Shown: positions 41,906-53,539, counted from the stretch's first letter. The stretch is DNA of 64,000 bases from Spiroplasma sp. BIUS-1 (GCF_010365805.1 NZ_CP048386.1:434001-498000), one strand, 5' to 3'. Made by a program: numbers and translations. Notes: a model not told the origin generated them from the sequence alone.

Positions 41906-43564
41906 ATGAAACTATCACAATTAAGTACTTTTAAAGATATTTATCAAATAAAAGACAATGATCAATTAATTGAATTAGCTCAAGATATACGTGACTTTCT
42001 AAATGACTTTGTAAACAAAAATAAAGGTCATATCGGAAGTAATCTTGGAGTAGTTGAATTAACATTGTCTATTTTGTCATACTTCGATCTTGAAAAAACA
42101 ATAGTTTTATTTGATACAGGTCACCAATCACATGTTTTTAAACTTCTAGTACATGGGATTGAAAAATTTAATACTTTAAAACAATATAAAGGATTGAGTA
42201 ATTTTCAAGAAATAAAAGAATCAGAATATGATTGAATAAGTACTGGACACAGTTCAACATCACTTGCATATCAGTTTGGTTATGCACTTGCAAGTGATAA
42301 GCAAAACATCATTTCAGTTATTGGAGATGCAGCTTTCTTTGGATCTTACACTTTACCTGGATTAATAAATTTACAAAACACAGAGAAAAGAACAATTACA
42401 ATAGTTAACGACAACAACCAAGCAATCGGAGAAAATTCACTAGCTATAAAAGACATAAAAATGTATGTTGAGTCACTTGGGTTTAAATACATTAAATGTG
42501 AAGATGGACATGACTTTGAAAAACTTTTCAATTCATTTGATCAAGCACTAAATTCAAAAGAACATGTTGTTATTCATTGTATTACAAAAAAAGCATTCAA
42601 ATATAAAGGTGAAAATGAGTTATTTCAAAATCATTCAGTTGAATCTAAAATGGAAAACAGTTATTCAAAATTAATAGCTAATGAATTAGAAAAAAACTTT
42701 ACAGAAAATGACTTCTTAGTTTGTCCTGCAATGTTAAACTCATCAAACTTTGATAACTTAAAAAATAAGTTTAATAAAAATGTAATTGATGTTGGTATAA
42801 ACGAAGAGTTTGGTATTTTAACTGCAAGTGCAATTGCAAATACTGGTAAAAAAACTTTTGTGTCAATATACTCTACATTTTTTCAAAGAGTTTTTGATCA
42901 ATTAGTACATGATGTATTTAGAAACAATCTTTCTATGACATTTCTTATCGATAGGGGAGGGTTAAATTATAGTGGGGGAGTTAGTCATCATGGAATTTAT
43001 GATGTTTCGCTTGTAAACAACTTTGAAAATTCCATTATAGCTCAACCATATAGTTTAAACGACTTAAAAGTTTTAACACAACAATCTTATAACAACAAAG
43101 ATAAACAATTTTTTCTTAGATATGAAAACTTAGAAGCAATTGATGATCAAAAAAATGAAGAGTTTGAAATTGGAAAATGAGATGAAATAATCTATAACAA
43201 AAACAATAGATTAACTCTTATAAGTTATGGTAATGTTTTAAATGACTTTAAAACAAATATTGAAAATAACAATTTAGAAATTAATTTAATAAACGCTAGA
43301 TATATAAATCCAATCGATAAAGAAATGATAAAAAAACACAAAGAAAATAATATTTTCGTTTATGAACAAGTTATAAATAGAAACAATTTATTTTCAAACA
43401 TTAAAAGGGAATTTAATAATTTAAACTTAACAAGTTTTGCATTTAGCAAAACAGATATTCAACACGGATCAAAAGAATTAATTCTAAAAGAATTAAACAT
43501 GGATGTAGAATATATTATAAATAAAATACTTGAGGTGAAAAAGCATGCAAAGGATAGTTGATAG
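41906..43564 (+). CDS. dxs: 1-deoxy-D-xylulose-5-phosphate synthase-like protein
   Basis: This 552-residue thiamine-diphosphate enzyme is homologous to Dxs, which condenses pyruvate and glyceraldehyde-3-phosphate at the start of the MEP isoprenoid route and thiamine/pyridoxal pathways. Motifs are VNKNKGHIGSNLGVVELT, STGHSSTSLAYQFG, VIGDAAFFGSYTLPG with VNDNNQAIGEN (ThDP-Mg site), and DRGGLNYSGGVSHHGIYD. It is about 70 residues shorter than typical Dxs, with GINEEFGI where family members have GIAEQHA. The true stop is TAG 43562, after a TGA Trp. No other MEP genes are in this window. Confidence 0.85.
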
Positions 43565-44465
43565 AAATTATTTTTTAGAGAAACTTTCAAAAGACAGAGA
43601 AATTAGTGATTTAATTTCAAGTCAATCTGAAAAAGAAAATCTAAGCTTTTTTGAAAACTTAAAAGAGTTAAGAAGAATATTGCACTTAAAATCTCAAACA
43701 GACAAAAAAATATTAAATGAGTATAACAAGTTAATTGTTATACCGACAGGAACTGAAGAAACTCTTATAAGAGAGTTAAATGAGTTCAATAAAGAAATGT
43801 ACAATGATCTTCCAGAGCATTACACTATTGATTTTGGAATTGAACTTAGCAAAGATAATAAACCAAAAGTTAAAAAAGTTAATAATTTAAAAACAGCTTA
43901 CAAGAAAAATATTTTAAATCTTTCAAATCCATATATACAAGATTCATCAATTATTTTAGATGAAACTCAAGACATTTCGCAAAAGACAGCAATAGATCCA
44001 TTTGTGGAAAAAACAATTCAAGATTTTGAAACATTATTAATGAATGAACCAGTTAATAATGATGATAAAGAAAGTTATGTTGATAAACTTTTAAAAGATG
44101 AAGATTATAGTTCTGAAGTAATTAAAGATAATGAAGAAATTTATGTAGAGAACGTTGAAGAAAAAGAAAAAATGATTTCAGAAATAAGAGATTCTCTTAC
44201 AAATGGAAACTATGGTAAATTAAATTTAACAAAACCTATTTCTTTATCTACAACAAGATACATGAGAAAACTTGAAACACTTAAAAAAGGATTTGTAAAA
44301 ACTTATGGAAGTGAGTTATTCAAAAAAATAAGTGAGTGAGTTCAACAAGAAGATGCTCTTTACGAAAATGTTGAAAGAGTAAAAAGAGTAAACAGTTTAA
44401 GAAAACAAAAGTTAAACTTTAAAAAGAAAAGAAAGTTTAATGCAAAACCTAAAAGAAAATTTTAA
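43545..44465 (+). CDS. Hypothetical Lys-rich protein between dxs and tlyA
   Basis: This 306-residue protein overlaps dxs by 20 nt, with SD GAGGTGA inside dxs. It is highly charged and acidic in the middle (VNNDDKESYVDKLLKDEDY), with a basic Lys/Arg tail ending NFKKKRKFNAKPKRKF. Not recognised. The tail suggests nucleic-acid or ribosome contact, as an inference only. Confidence 0.83.
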
Positions 44466-44480
44466 AGGGGAGATAATTTT

Positions 44481-45302
44481 ATGAAACAAAGACTTGATCA
44501 AATTTTATTAGAATTAGAATTAACAGAAAACAGAAATAAAGCCAGAGGTTTGATAATTGATGGTAAAGTTTTAGTTAATGATGAAAAAATAACAAAACCT
44601 GGAACATTGTTTGATCAAGAAAAAATAAAAATAAAATTATTAAACCAAGAAAATGAATTTGTAAGTAGAGCTGGTAAAAAATTATTTAAAGCAATTAAAC
44701 ATTGAAATATTAATTTAGAAAATAAAGTTTGTTTAGACATTGGTTCTTCAACAGGGGGATTTACAGATTGTTGTTTACAACATAACGCAAGTTATGTTTA
44801 TGCAGTTGATGTTGGAACAAATCAATTAGATTGAAAATTAAGAAGTAATGAAAAAGTTAAATCAATGGAAAAAACAAACTTTAGAAATGTAACTAAAGAT
44901 TTTTTTGATAAAGAAATAAATTTCTTTTGTTGCGATGTAAGTTTTATTTCTATAGAAAAAATATTATTACCATTAAAAGATATTGTTGATGAAGAAGTGT
45001 GTGGTGTTATTTTAATAAAACCACAATTCGAATCAGACAAAGAAGATGTTAAGAATGGAAAAATAAATTCAAAAGAAGGTCACATAAAATCAATTACTAG
45101 AGTTATAAATTATTGTAATGAAAATAGTTTTTCAGTAGAGGATGTTAATTGATCACCTATACTTGGAAACAAGAAAAAAAATGTAGAGTACCTATGCTTT
45201 ATAAAGAAAAATAAAACAGTTAAAAATAATTTTGATACAAACACAATTCCAAAACTTGTAGATGATTGTTGAAAGTTCTTCGAAGATAACGATGAAGAAT
45301 AA
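44481..45302 (+). CDS. tlyA: TlyA-family rRNA 2'-O-methyltransferase
   Basis: This 273-residue protein joins an N-terminal S4 RNA-binding domain ([34 protein letters not shown]) to an FtsJ-type methyltransferase domain ([36 protein letters not shown]). This is the TlyA/YqxC architecture, which in other bacteria methylates ribose in 16S or 23S rRNA. It follows dxs as in Firmicutes. The tetrad Lys of the MTase is present in RAGKKL. Confidence 0.92.
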
Positions 45303-46602
45303 AAAAGTAATTTTTCTATTAGACATGGATGCTTTCTTTGCAAGTTGTCATATGGCAAAAGATCCAAGTCTTAGAAATAAAAATTTAGTAGTAGCTTCTC
45401 CAAACAGAAGAGCTATTGTTACAACTGCAAGTTATAATGCAAGAAGTTTTGGAATAAAAGCAGGTACACCAATTTTTCAAGCAAAAGAATTATGTAAAGA
45501 TCTTTACATAGCAAATTCTGATTTTAGTTTGTATATAGAATTTTCAGAAAAGGTTTTTGAAATAATTTATACAAACTTTACAAAAGATTTTGAAGTTGCT
45601 TCAATTGATGAGTGTTATATTGATATGACAAAAGTTTGAAAAAAATTTGGTTCTGTAAAAAGAGCTGCACAAGCAATGATTGATATGATTTATGAACAAA
45701 CTGGTTTAACTTCATCAATTGGAATAAGTACAAATAAGTTTTTAGCAAAAATGTGTGTTGACTTTAATAAACCAAAAGGAATTTCTTTTTTACTAGAAGA
45801 AGATATTGATAAAAAACTTTGACCATTAGAAATTCAAAAAATGTATATGGTTGGACCAGCAACTCAAAAAACTTTAAATGAAAATAATATTTTTACAATT
45901 AAAGATTTAGCTTTGTCTGACTTAAATAAAATTGTTGACTTGTTAGGGAAAAGAGGGCTTACACTTTGATACTGAGCAAACGGAAAAGGTGATGACACAG
46001 TTTCGCGTGAAGCAAGTGAATTTAAATCAATTGGTAATGAACTTACTTTAAACTTTACAACAACAAACCATGAAGAGATAGAAGAAATTATTTATGAAGT
46101 TTGTTTAAAAGTTTCTGACAGGGCAAAGAAAAGATATTTACAAGGAACAACTATTACAATAGTTGCAAAATATTTAGATGATATTGGACCTGAAGTATAT
46201 AGCAACAAAGAAAGAAAAAAACATTTAACAAAACAAGAATCAATTTCAAATCCAACAAATGATCCAGAAATTATTTTCTCAATTGCAAAGCAATGTTTTT
46301 ATGAACTTTGAACAGGACAACCAATTCTTTTATTGGGAGTTAGGTTAAGTAATTTAAAAAATCAAATAGAACAAACTAAACAACTTTCAATTGATGAAAT
46401 AGATTTGAACGAAGGAATAGATTATAATGAAATTGAACAAATAATTTATAACCTAAACTTAAAATTTGGTAAAGATAAAATATTTACTGGAGATAAATTA
46501 GTTAAGTACATGGAAAAAAATATGGTTCAATCAAAATTTTTAAAAAATGATGATGTTCATATTTCAAATGAACAAATTGTAAATAAATGAAAAAACAAAT
46601 AG
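45292..46602 (+). CDS. dinB: DNA polymerase IV (Y-family)
   Basis: This 436-residue error-prone polymerase bypasses DNA lesions. It has the catalytic motif FLLDMDAFFASCHM, the second metal motif ASIDECYIDMT, GISTNKFLAKM, and a little-finger region. The start overlaps tlyA by 11 nt. The C-terminal 60 residues are an extension beyond the usual 350-residue core. No clamp-binding motif is obvious to me. Confidence 0.93.
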
Positions 46603-46614
46603 GGGAGTTAAGTT

Positions 46615-47232
46615 ATGGATTATAGAATAGATGATTTAATTTTAGAATTACATTCAATTCACAGTCAATTAAATGATTTTCTATTTTCAAACGCCCTATC
46701 AGATATTAAAATTTCTATTGAAACAAGCAAAAGAAAAAGCAGATTAACTTTAGGACACTTTGATACATCAAAAGATTGATCTGATAACAAAAACCAAATA
46801 ACTATATGAACTTTAGCTTTAAATGGAGATTATATAAGATTAATTGGTGTACTAGTACATGAGATGGTTCACCAATACAACTACGAGAGAGACGTAAAAG
46901 ATGTTGAAAACAACCAACGACACAACAAAAAGTTCAAGGAGATAGCTGAAAGTAAAGCTAAACTAATAGTACAATCAGCTTCAAGAAGAGGATTTTCTAA
47001 CACACAACCTTCTTATGAACTTATCGATTTCATCGAAAAATGACTTGATTTTAACAAAGAATTATTTAAAAAAATGATTCACAAGGATGCACTAGAATAT
47101 CGTCCAATAGGTTATAATAAAAGTAATAGATACATATGTCAGGGTTGTCAAACAGTTATCAATAACTCAAGAGAAAAACCATTAAATATTATGTGTATGG
47201 ATTGCAAAATGGTGTTTCAAAAAGTTTCATAG
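46615..47232 (+). CDS. SprT-like zinc metallopeptidase
   Basis: This 205-residue protein has the metallopeptidase signature VHEMVHQYNY (HExxH) followed by NNQRHNKKFKEI, where the third His ligand sits as in SprT/Spartan proteins. A C-terminal zinc ribbon is made of ICQGCQ and MCMDCK. Eukaryotic Spartan degrades DNA-protein crosslinks; a similar role next to dinB is attractive but inferred. Three TGA Trp codons are present, which split the frame under the standard code. SD AGGGGAG. Confidence 0.88.
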
Positions 47233-47256
47233 TGTATATTGCAATATACACTTTTT
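47231..47256 (+). terminator. Palindromic terminator
   Basis: A perfect 22-nt palindrome with GTGTATATTGCAATATACAC at its core is followed by T-residues. Confidence 0.85.
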
Positions 47257-47343
47257 ATAAATTACTACAATAATTTGTATAACTTTAATACTTTGCAATG
47301 ATAAAATTAATTTAACACTTTTATATAGATTTCAGGAGGTTCT

Positions 47344-48201
47344 ATGGCAGGATTCGCACCAAAGTTTTGTCCCACTCACTTACAAATACATGTATGTGAT
47401 TTACAAAACGTATTTAACAAAAACAAAACAATTGAAGAAGATCTTGGTGCAAAAGTAAGAAGATTGCATGGAACTCAAACAGAAGAAGAGATTGCACAAG
47501 AACAATCAAAAAGAAAGCACCAACCAGGTACTTTAGGAGATATATTAGCTAAAGCTAGACAAAAAATAGATCTTGAAAAAGAAACTATTGCTCAAAATGA
47601 CCCAGAAAACAAAGTTGCAAGTGGAGAAGAAATAAACGATCGTATGGCAGCTTTAAGAGCAAAAATGATGGGAGGGAGTGCCCCTTCCCCTTCTAACTCT
47701 AGTGAAAATAACTCTTCTCAACCAAGTGGATTACAACAAATTATACAAAATGCTCAAGAACATCAAAAAGATAACCCACAAGAGCCATTTAAAGCCCCTG
47801 AAAGGTCAACTATGGGCGAAAACAAGTATAAAGACTTGCCAAGAGGTAATAAACCCTCTGCAGTACTTAAAGATTTAGATTTAGACACAATAACAGCAAA
47901 AGATGTTGTTGGTGAACCAATTGTTAAGAAAAAAGAAGAAAAATTAACACCAAAAGAATCTAAAGAAGAAAGAAAAGAAAATGCAGAGAAGCTATTTAGC
48001 CAAGAAGAAACACAAGAATTAATACAATTGGCTGTAAAAGAAGCTTTAAAACAAGTTGGTATTATAGGATCAGAAGAAAAACCAAAGAAAACTGCAAGCA
48101 AACCTAAAACAACAACTGCTAAAAGAGCTAAATCAGAAGATAAAGATAACCAAAAAATAAGCGAAGATAAAAAACCAAAGATAAAAAAAGAGGAAATGTA
48201 A
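47344..48201 (+). CDS. Low-complexity Lys/Glu-rich protein of unknown function
   Basis: This 285-residue protein has a short folded N-terminus (MAGFAPKFCPTHLQIHVCDLQNVF, two Cys and two His) and then disordered Gln/Asn/Ser/Pro-rich and Lys-rich regions, ending KKPKIKKEEM. No Trp. Not recognised. SD CAGGAGG. Monocistronic. Confidence 0.83.
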   Translation: MAGFAPKFCPTHLQIHVCDLQNVFNKNKTIEEDLGAKVRRLHGTQTEEEIAQEQSKRKHQPGTLGDILAKARQKIDLEKETIAQNDPENKVASGEEINDRMAALRAKMMGGSAPSPSNSSENNSSQPSGLQQIIQNAQEHQKDNPQEPFKAPERSTMGENKYKDLPRGNKPSAVLKDLDLDTITAKDVVGEPIVKKKEEKLTPKESKEERKENAEKLFSQEETQELIQLAVKEALKQVGIIGSEEKPKKTASKPKTTTAKRAKSEDKDNQKISEDKKPKIKKEEM

Positions 48202-48218
48202 TAATTTCCTCTTTTTTT
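48183..48218. terminator. Bidirectional terminator
   Basis: A 15-bp stem AAAAAAAGAGGAAAT/ATTTCCTCTTTTTTT separates convergent genes. Confidence 0.85.
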
Positions 48219-48219
48219 A

Positions 48220-48828
48220 CTAATATACTATAAATTCGTGACCTGTCATGTCCCCTTCAATACTTTCAATAAAGCATTTTGCAGCATTTGCAACAGGAAC
48301 TGGTTTAACACCTTTAAAGTATTCACCATATGCTTCCATTGATTCATCAAATACTGATGGACTTACACAGTTAATTCTTATATCTCTTTCAAAATCAATT
48401 GCAGCACCCTTTACAAATGATGCAACCCCTGCATTTACCATTGATAACATTGAACCCATTTTAATTGGTTGATCTTTAATTACTCCAGTAATTAAAGTAA
48501 AACTTCCTTTATCATTTAAGTAGTTTTGTCCAACCAAAACAAGATTTACTTGTCCAATAAGTTTGTTTTGAACTGAATACATTGCATCTTCATTTGTTAA
48601 TGTTTCAATTGGTTTCATTGCAGCACTTCCTGCAGCTGAAATAATGTGATCCACTTTCCCTATTTGTTCAAACATATTTTTAATGCTTTCAACAGAGCTC
48701 ATATCAACTCTTACATCCCCAGAATTTCTTCCAGCTACGATAATTTCGTAGTTATTTTTGTTACTTTTTAGTTCTTTTAGTACTGCAGAACCTAAAGTTC
48801 CACTTCCTCCAACTAATAATACTTTCAT
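48220..48828 (-). CDS. Atypical short-chain dehydrogenase/reductase
   Basis: This 202-residue Rossmann protein has the cofactor loop LLVGGSGTLGSAV, VAGRNSGDVRVDM and IISAAGSAA. The SDR catalytic YxxxK is missing: SMVNAGVASFVKGAA sits where YxASK normally is. Some SDR subfamilies share this lack, so it may use a different mechanism or only bind NAD(P). SD GAGGTAA. It is monocistronic, running toward the terminator at 48218. Confidence 0.82.
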   Translation of the reverse strand: MKVLLVGGSGTLGSAVLKELKSNKNNYEIIVAGRNSGDVRVDMSSVESIKNMFEQIGKVDHIISAAGSAAMKPIETLTNEDAMYSVQNKLIGQVNLVLVGQNYLNDKGSFTLITGVIKDQPIKMGSMLSMVNAGVASFVKGAAIDFERDIRINCVSPSVFDESMEAYGEYFKGVKPVPVANAAKCFIESIEGDMTGHEFIVY

Positions 48829-48871
48829 AAATAAGTTACCTCTTTTTTCTAAACAAGAATATTATATATCA

Positions 48872-48895
48872 AAAAAACAAGACTATGTCTTGTTT
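48872..48895 (-). terminator. Minus-strand terminator after the SDR gene
   Basis: AAACAAGAC/GTCTTGTTT stem with a 3-nt loop; T-run on the minus strand (A-run at 48871-48877). Confidence 0.8.
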
Positions 48896-48899
48896 GAAA

Positions 48900-49733
48900 C
48901 TATTCAAAGTGTAGATTTGCAGCTAAAGCTTCAAGACTATCTAGTGAATCTTGTATAGTTTTAATTTTATTTCTTGCCATTTCATAAGAATCTCTTCCTG
49001 CGAAAATATGCATTGGTATTTCATCTCTTTTTGATAATTCAATTAAAAGTTCAGCATATTTTTCTGGATTTCCATCTTGGTATCCATTTCATGATTTAAC
49101 AGTATTAACTCATTCATCTCTACCTTCTTGATAAGCTTCAATTTTTGTTTCTCCAGTAACTAATGAATTTTCTTTTAAGAAATTAGTTCTAATTCCACCA
49201 GGTTTAATGCTTGATACAGTTATTCCTAATGGTTTTAATTCATTGCTTATACTTTCTGCAAATCCATCTAAAGCGAATTTACATGCAGCATATAAACTGT
49301 TGTAAGGAACTGTTGCATAACCTCATCCTGAACTTGTTATATAAATGTGTCCTGATTTTTGATTTCTCATAACAGGAAGAATTTCTCTTATAACGTTTAA
49401 TGTACCATTCAAGTTGTTGTTTATATATTTTTCAGCATCTTGTTTGCTTGTTTCTTCAAATGTTCACATTTGACCATAACCAGCATTATTTAATAAGATA
49501 TCTATTGATCCAAATTTTTGGACTCCCTTTTCAATGGCTTCTTTGATGCTTTTTGGATCTAAAATATCCATATCGACACACAATACATTTGGATTTTGAG
49601 CAAATTTCTCTTCAAGAGATTCTTTGTTTCTACTTGTAGCTATTACTTGAAAGTTATTTTCAACTAATTTTTCTACTACACTTAAACCAAGTCCTTGACT
49701 TGCTCCAGTTACCATTCAAACTTTGTTCTTCAT
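48900..49733 (-). CDS. Short-chain dehydrogenase/reductase
   Basis: This 277-residue SDR has the cofactor motif MVTGASQGLGLSVV, LLNNAGYGQ, the catalytic Ser in YITSSGWGY, and YAACK, the YxxxK catalytic pair. Substrate is not predictable. It follows the MerR regulator gene with a 62-nt gap that holds a candidate MerR operator, suggesting inducible expression. SD AAGGAGG. Confidence 0.9.
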
Positions 49734-49767
49734 ATTTCTACCTCCTTTATATAATAAGTCTAAAACA

Positions 49768-49782
49768 TTATAGTTACTATAA
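49768..49782 (-). promoter_or_regulatory. Candidate MerR operator/promoter dyad
   Basis: The 15-bp perfect dyad TTATAGT-A-ACTATAA lies between merR and the SDR gene and overlaps a TATAAT-type -10 (TATAAT on the minus strand). MerR regulators bind between -35 and -10. Confidence 0.5.
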
Positions 49783-49795
49783 GGCAAGTAAAAAT

Positions 49796-50230
49796 TTAAA
49801 TTTTTTTTATATTTTTCTCTTTTAAAACAACTTCGAAGTTAATTGGATTTCAGTCATCTTCTTGTCCAGTTTCAATTATTTTTTTATAGTGTTTTTCTTT
49901 TGTAGTTAAAAGATCTAATTGTTCTTGCATAGAAGACATTTTAATTTTTAATTCTTCTTTTTGTTTAACAATAATTTCAAATCTTTCTTTTACAGTAGAA
50001 TCTCCTTGCATACACAAATCAAGATATTCTTTTATATTTGCAATTTCCATTCCAGTACTTTTTAAAATGAAAACCATTTTAAATCAATGTAAATCTTTAA
50101 CTAAAGCATATCTATACTTATTTTCTTCTCTTTTCATAAAAGGAAATAATCCTTTTGAATCATAAAATCTGAAAGTTTGTTCACTCACTTCAAATAAGTC
50201 TGACAATTCTTTTATTCCTAATTTTTCCAT
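49796..50230 (-). CDS. MerR-family transcriptional regulator
   Basis: This 144-residue protein has the MerR winged helix: MEKLGIKELSDLFEVSEQT, then FRFYDSKGLFPF and KYRYALVKDLHWF. A C-terminal coiled coil (EELKIKMSSMQEQLDLL) supports dimerisation. No Cys cluster is seen, so a metal-sensing role is unlikely; it may sense a small molecule or aldehyde. It lies between coaE and the SDR gene on the same strand. Confidence 0.9.
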
Positions 50231-50245
50231 ATTATTGTTCCCCTT

Positions 50246-50815
50246 TTATTTAATTGACTCTATTAAGTCATCAATGTTTTTATAGAAAACTTCTTTTTCT
50301 GAGTTGTTTTCTAAAACATAATCAAACTTATATTTTCTAAGTTTCTTTCTTTGAAACTCTGTTATCGAATCAATTTCTTTAAATTCTCTATTATCTCTTA
50401 CTATTACTCTTTTTATTCTTTGTTCTTGATCTTTAACTAACAATATTGTTTTGTAAAAATCTACTTTGATACCACTTATTACTGCAGCTTCAACAAAAAT
50501 TAAATTAGCTTCTTTTTCTTCTTTAATCATTTTGTTTATTTTTTCAGAAATTAAAGGTCATGCGATTTTTGTAAATTTATCGTTTAATTTTGAATTGTTA
50601 AATAAAGCTGCTCTTAAAATAGATCTATCTATTTTTTTATCTTTAAGTGCATTTGGAATTCTTTTGTTTAAGAACTTAATTATTTTTTCATCATAAAGTA
50701 TTTCTTTTGAAACCTCATCCGCTTCAATAACTTTAACTTTTGGTTTCTTTTGTAAGTGTTCTAACATTGTTGTTTTTCCACTTCCAATAAAACCACTTAT
50801 ACCAATAACTTTCAC
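50246..50815 (-). CDS. coaE: Dephospho-CoA kinase
   Basis: This 189-residue kinase makes CoA from dephospho-CoA in the last step of the pathway. It has the P-loop GFIGSGKTTMLEHL and the adjacent VIEADEVSKEIL (Asp of the substrate site). The start is GTG at 50815, with SD GAAGGTG; the upstream ATG at 50848 is less likely. The C-terminal half carries the DNREFK lid region. Pairs functionally with coaBC. Confidence 0.88.
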
Positions 50816-50840
50816 TATAACACCTTCTCTTTGTATAAAA

Positions 50841-50863
50841 AAAATCATCTATTAAATGATTTT
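50841..50863 (-). terminator. Minus-strand terminator
   Basis: AAAATCAT/ATGATTTT stem with a 7-nt loop follows the stop of the gene at 50873. Confidence 0.75.
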
Positions 50864-50872
50864 CTATTATAT

Positions 50873-52363
50873 TTAATTATAAATTATTTTGTCTACATAA
50901 CTTGTAATAATAGGTTTAATTGGTGACATTTCTTTTATCACTTCAGCACAGATTTCTCTGTATTTTTTGTAATCTCTATCATTTTTAGCTATTTCTAAAC
51001 GAGTAAGAACTTGTTTTTTCTCATCAATGTTTTTTCAACTTGAAGAAACTCTGTTTTTTAAACAATATCCAACTTTTGGTAATAACTCTTCATTTCTGAA
51101 AGCTATTGCAAATATTTGTTCTAACTTAATTTCAGCTGCAAATAAATCTCATGTTTTAATTGCAAATTTGTAACCTTCAATTAGTTCTTCAAGATCATTT
51201 TTGTATCTTCCAAATAGATTTAATCTTGGATTAATCATTAACTGTTCGATAAGTTCAACAAATTTTCTATCAGTTTCAGTAAACATATTCATTTGAGCTT
51301 CAACTTCTAAAGCTATTGCATTTCAATCAATATTTTTTTCTTTTGTTAAAGCTTCAACTCTCATAATTGTTTGTTTGTATAAGAATGAATCTTTGTTGTT
51401 TGAGTCTTCTAACATTTTTGTTAAGTTTTTAAAGAATAGACTACATTTTTTAGCTAATTTTTGATCATATTCACCTTTTGAAACAACTTCTTTTTTGGTT
51501 TCTGGTTTGATAATCAATTCTTTTTCAGCTTTTTTATCTTCTTTAATTTTTGGTTTTTCAACTTTTTCATAGCTTTGAACTAAGTTAGCACCAGTTTGAA
51601 GATCGATATCTCTTAAAACATGTAAGTTAATTGTTCATCAACTACATTCACCACAAATTGTTCCAACAAATGCAATTATCATTGAAGTAAAAGGAATAAC
51701 TATTGGTAAAGTAAATCATCCAACTAAATCTCAAGTTCTTTTTGCAGCTTGTGAAGCACCTGCTCCAGCATAAGAAGAAAATAGACCAAATGATAATCAA
51801 TAAATTTGATTAAATTGTCCATTTAATGTTTGAATAAATGAAGAAGTAATATCTTTATCTAAAGAAACAAAATCTGTCACACTAAATTTTAATGCTACTC
51901 CCATTAAAAATGGAGTTGCAGATAAGAATGAAAGTATTGAAACTAAAGTTAAAAGAACAAATAAAGTTCAAGCCAAAATCATTGTTAATTGGTAACTTTT
52001 GATAGGTCTTACAATTCTTGCTACACCTTTTTTTGTTCTTGATTTATATCCAACAAGGTGAATTGTTAATCTTAATGACATTACAATAAATGTTAATCCA
52101 CTTAAAGCTAATGGAACTCAATAAATTAGTATATCTGTTGAAGCAACAAATAAAGCTTTACCATCATACAAGAAAAACATTAAGAATTTTTTATAACCTT
52201 TTAAGGCAATTGCTTTATTTATTTCTCCGATATTTTGATCTGAAAGTATTGGAGAAAACATCATTAGAATTGAATAAGATAAAATCACAAAAGAAAAAAC
52301 CATTAATGAAATTATCATGAATAGTGACTTTTTATTATTTTTAAGTAATTTAATTTTGCCCAT
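50873..52363 (-). CDS. Large membrane protein with cytosolic helical C-terminal domain
   Basis: This 496-residue protein has about five transmembrane helices in residues 1-240 (FMIISLMVFSFVILSYSI; IYWVPLALSGLTFIVMSL; SYQLTMILAWTLFVLLTLVSILSFL), then a charged linker and a helical domain of about 200 residues (KPETKKEVVSKGEYDQKL). Not recognised. Seven TGA Trp codons. No SD is evident immediately before ATG beyond GGGGAAAA. Confidence 0.82.
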
Positions 52364-52457
52364 ATTTACTTTTCCCCATAAAAACTAATTATATTATATA
52401 ATATTTTTTCTTTAAATAATATCTAACTTAAAAACTTAAAAGTTTTTTTTATCAAAA

Positions 52458-52480
52458 AAAACCTTATAAATAAAGGTTTT
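52458..52480 (-). terminator. Minus-strand terminator
   Basis: AAAACCTT/AAGGTTTT stem with a 7-nt loop and adjoining A-run (T-run on the minus strand). Confidence 0.75.
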
Positions 52481-53523
52481 TAATATTTTATAAACTGATC
52501 AAAGTCAGATTTTAAATCTCTGTAAGTTAAACAATCATTTATTAATTTAACTTGATTTTCAATTAATTCGAAAGTTGAAAACTTAAATCTTTGTTCTCCA
52601 GATAAATAAATTCCATCTTCTTCAATCTTGTGTTCTGGTTTTAAACAATAAGGAAGTATTTCTTTATTAATAACACTTTCATTGAAGTATTTGAATAGAG
52701 GTCTATATTCCCCTCTTCCTGGTCCTAAATTAACAAGACCTAATGCAATTCTTGGATCAATTATGAATAAACTTAAAATGTTCATTTTAGTTCTATCATC
52801 AATAAAGTTAGCTATTGTTTTGTTTGTCAATAAGAATGTTTCTCTATCTAAATCAGAAACTCTAAAGAATTTAAAGAAAGTATTGTTTACAACATTGTGG
52901 AAGTAAACATCTAAAAATTTATAGTTTTGTGTAATTAATATATCATTTGGAACAATGATTCTTTTTTGATACTCTTGAAGATCAAAATTGATTGGTGAGT
53001 TTTCAACATATTCATAAAGACTTTCAAATGTTCTTTTACTAAAGATGTAGTCATACATTTCAAACAGAACATAACTCACTACATTTAAAATTATCATTCT
53101 ATAGTCTTCTTCAATTTCAAAGTTTAATGCATCAAATACTCTAAATTTTTTATTTGTATCTACAAATGAATATTTATATTCTCCATTAATAATAGTTATT
53201 AAGAAATAAAAGTATTTTAAGAAAAGAACTTCTTTTCCTGTCATTTCAATTATTTCTGAATTTTTCTTAACCCTTTTATCAACAATAGCTTTTGCTACTT
53301 TTGAAATTTGGTTAAATTGTTTTGATATTTTTTGAACATCAAAAGCTTCATAATCTTTAAAAAGAACTTCAATGAAAGGAACATTTTCTACTTCAATTTC
53401 TTCTACTTCATCACTTACAAAATCTATGTACTTAAAACAAAACGAACCATCTTCGTTTTGTGTTTTTCAACTATCAAGAAATTCACTTGGCAGTATTAGA
53501 TTTCTTTTCATTTTCTTTTTCAT
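52480..53523 (-). CDS. Hypothetical cytosolic protein
   Basis: This 347-residue, Phe/Tyr- and Asn-rich protein is not recognised. It has no signal peptide; length and mixed composition suggest a single folded domain with helical parts. It follows the small protein at 53540 by 16 nt, sharing an operon. SD AAAAGGTGA. Confidence 0.82.
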
Positions 53524-53539
53524 AGAATCACCTTTTAAT

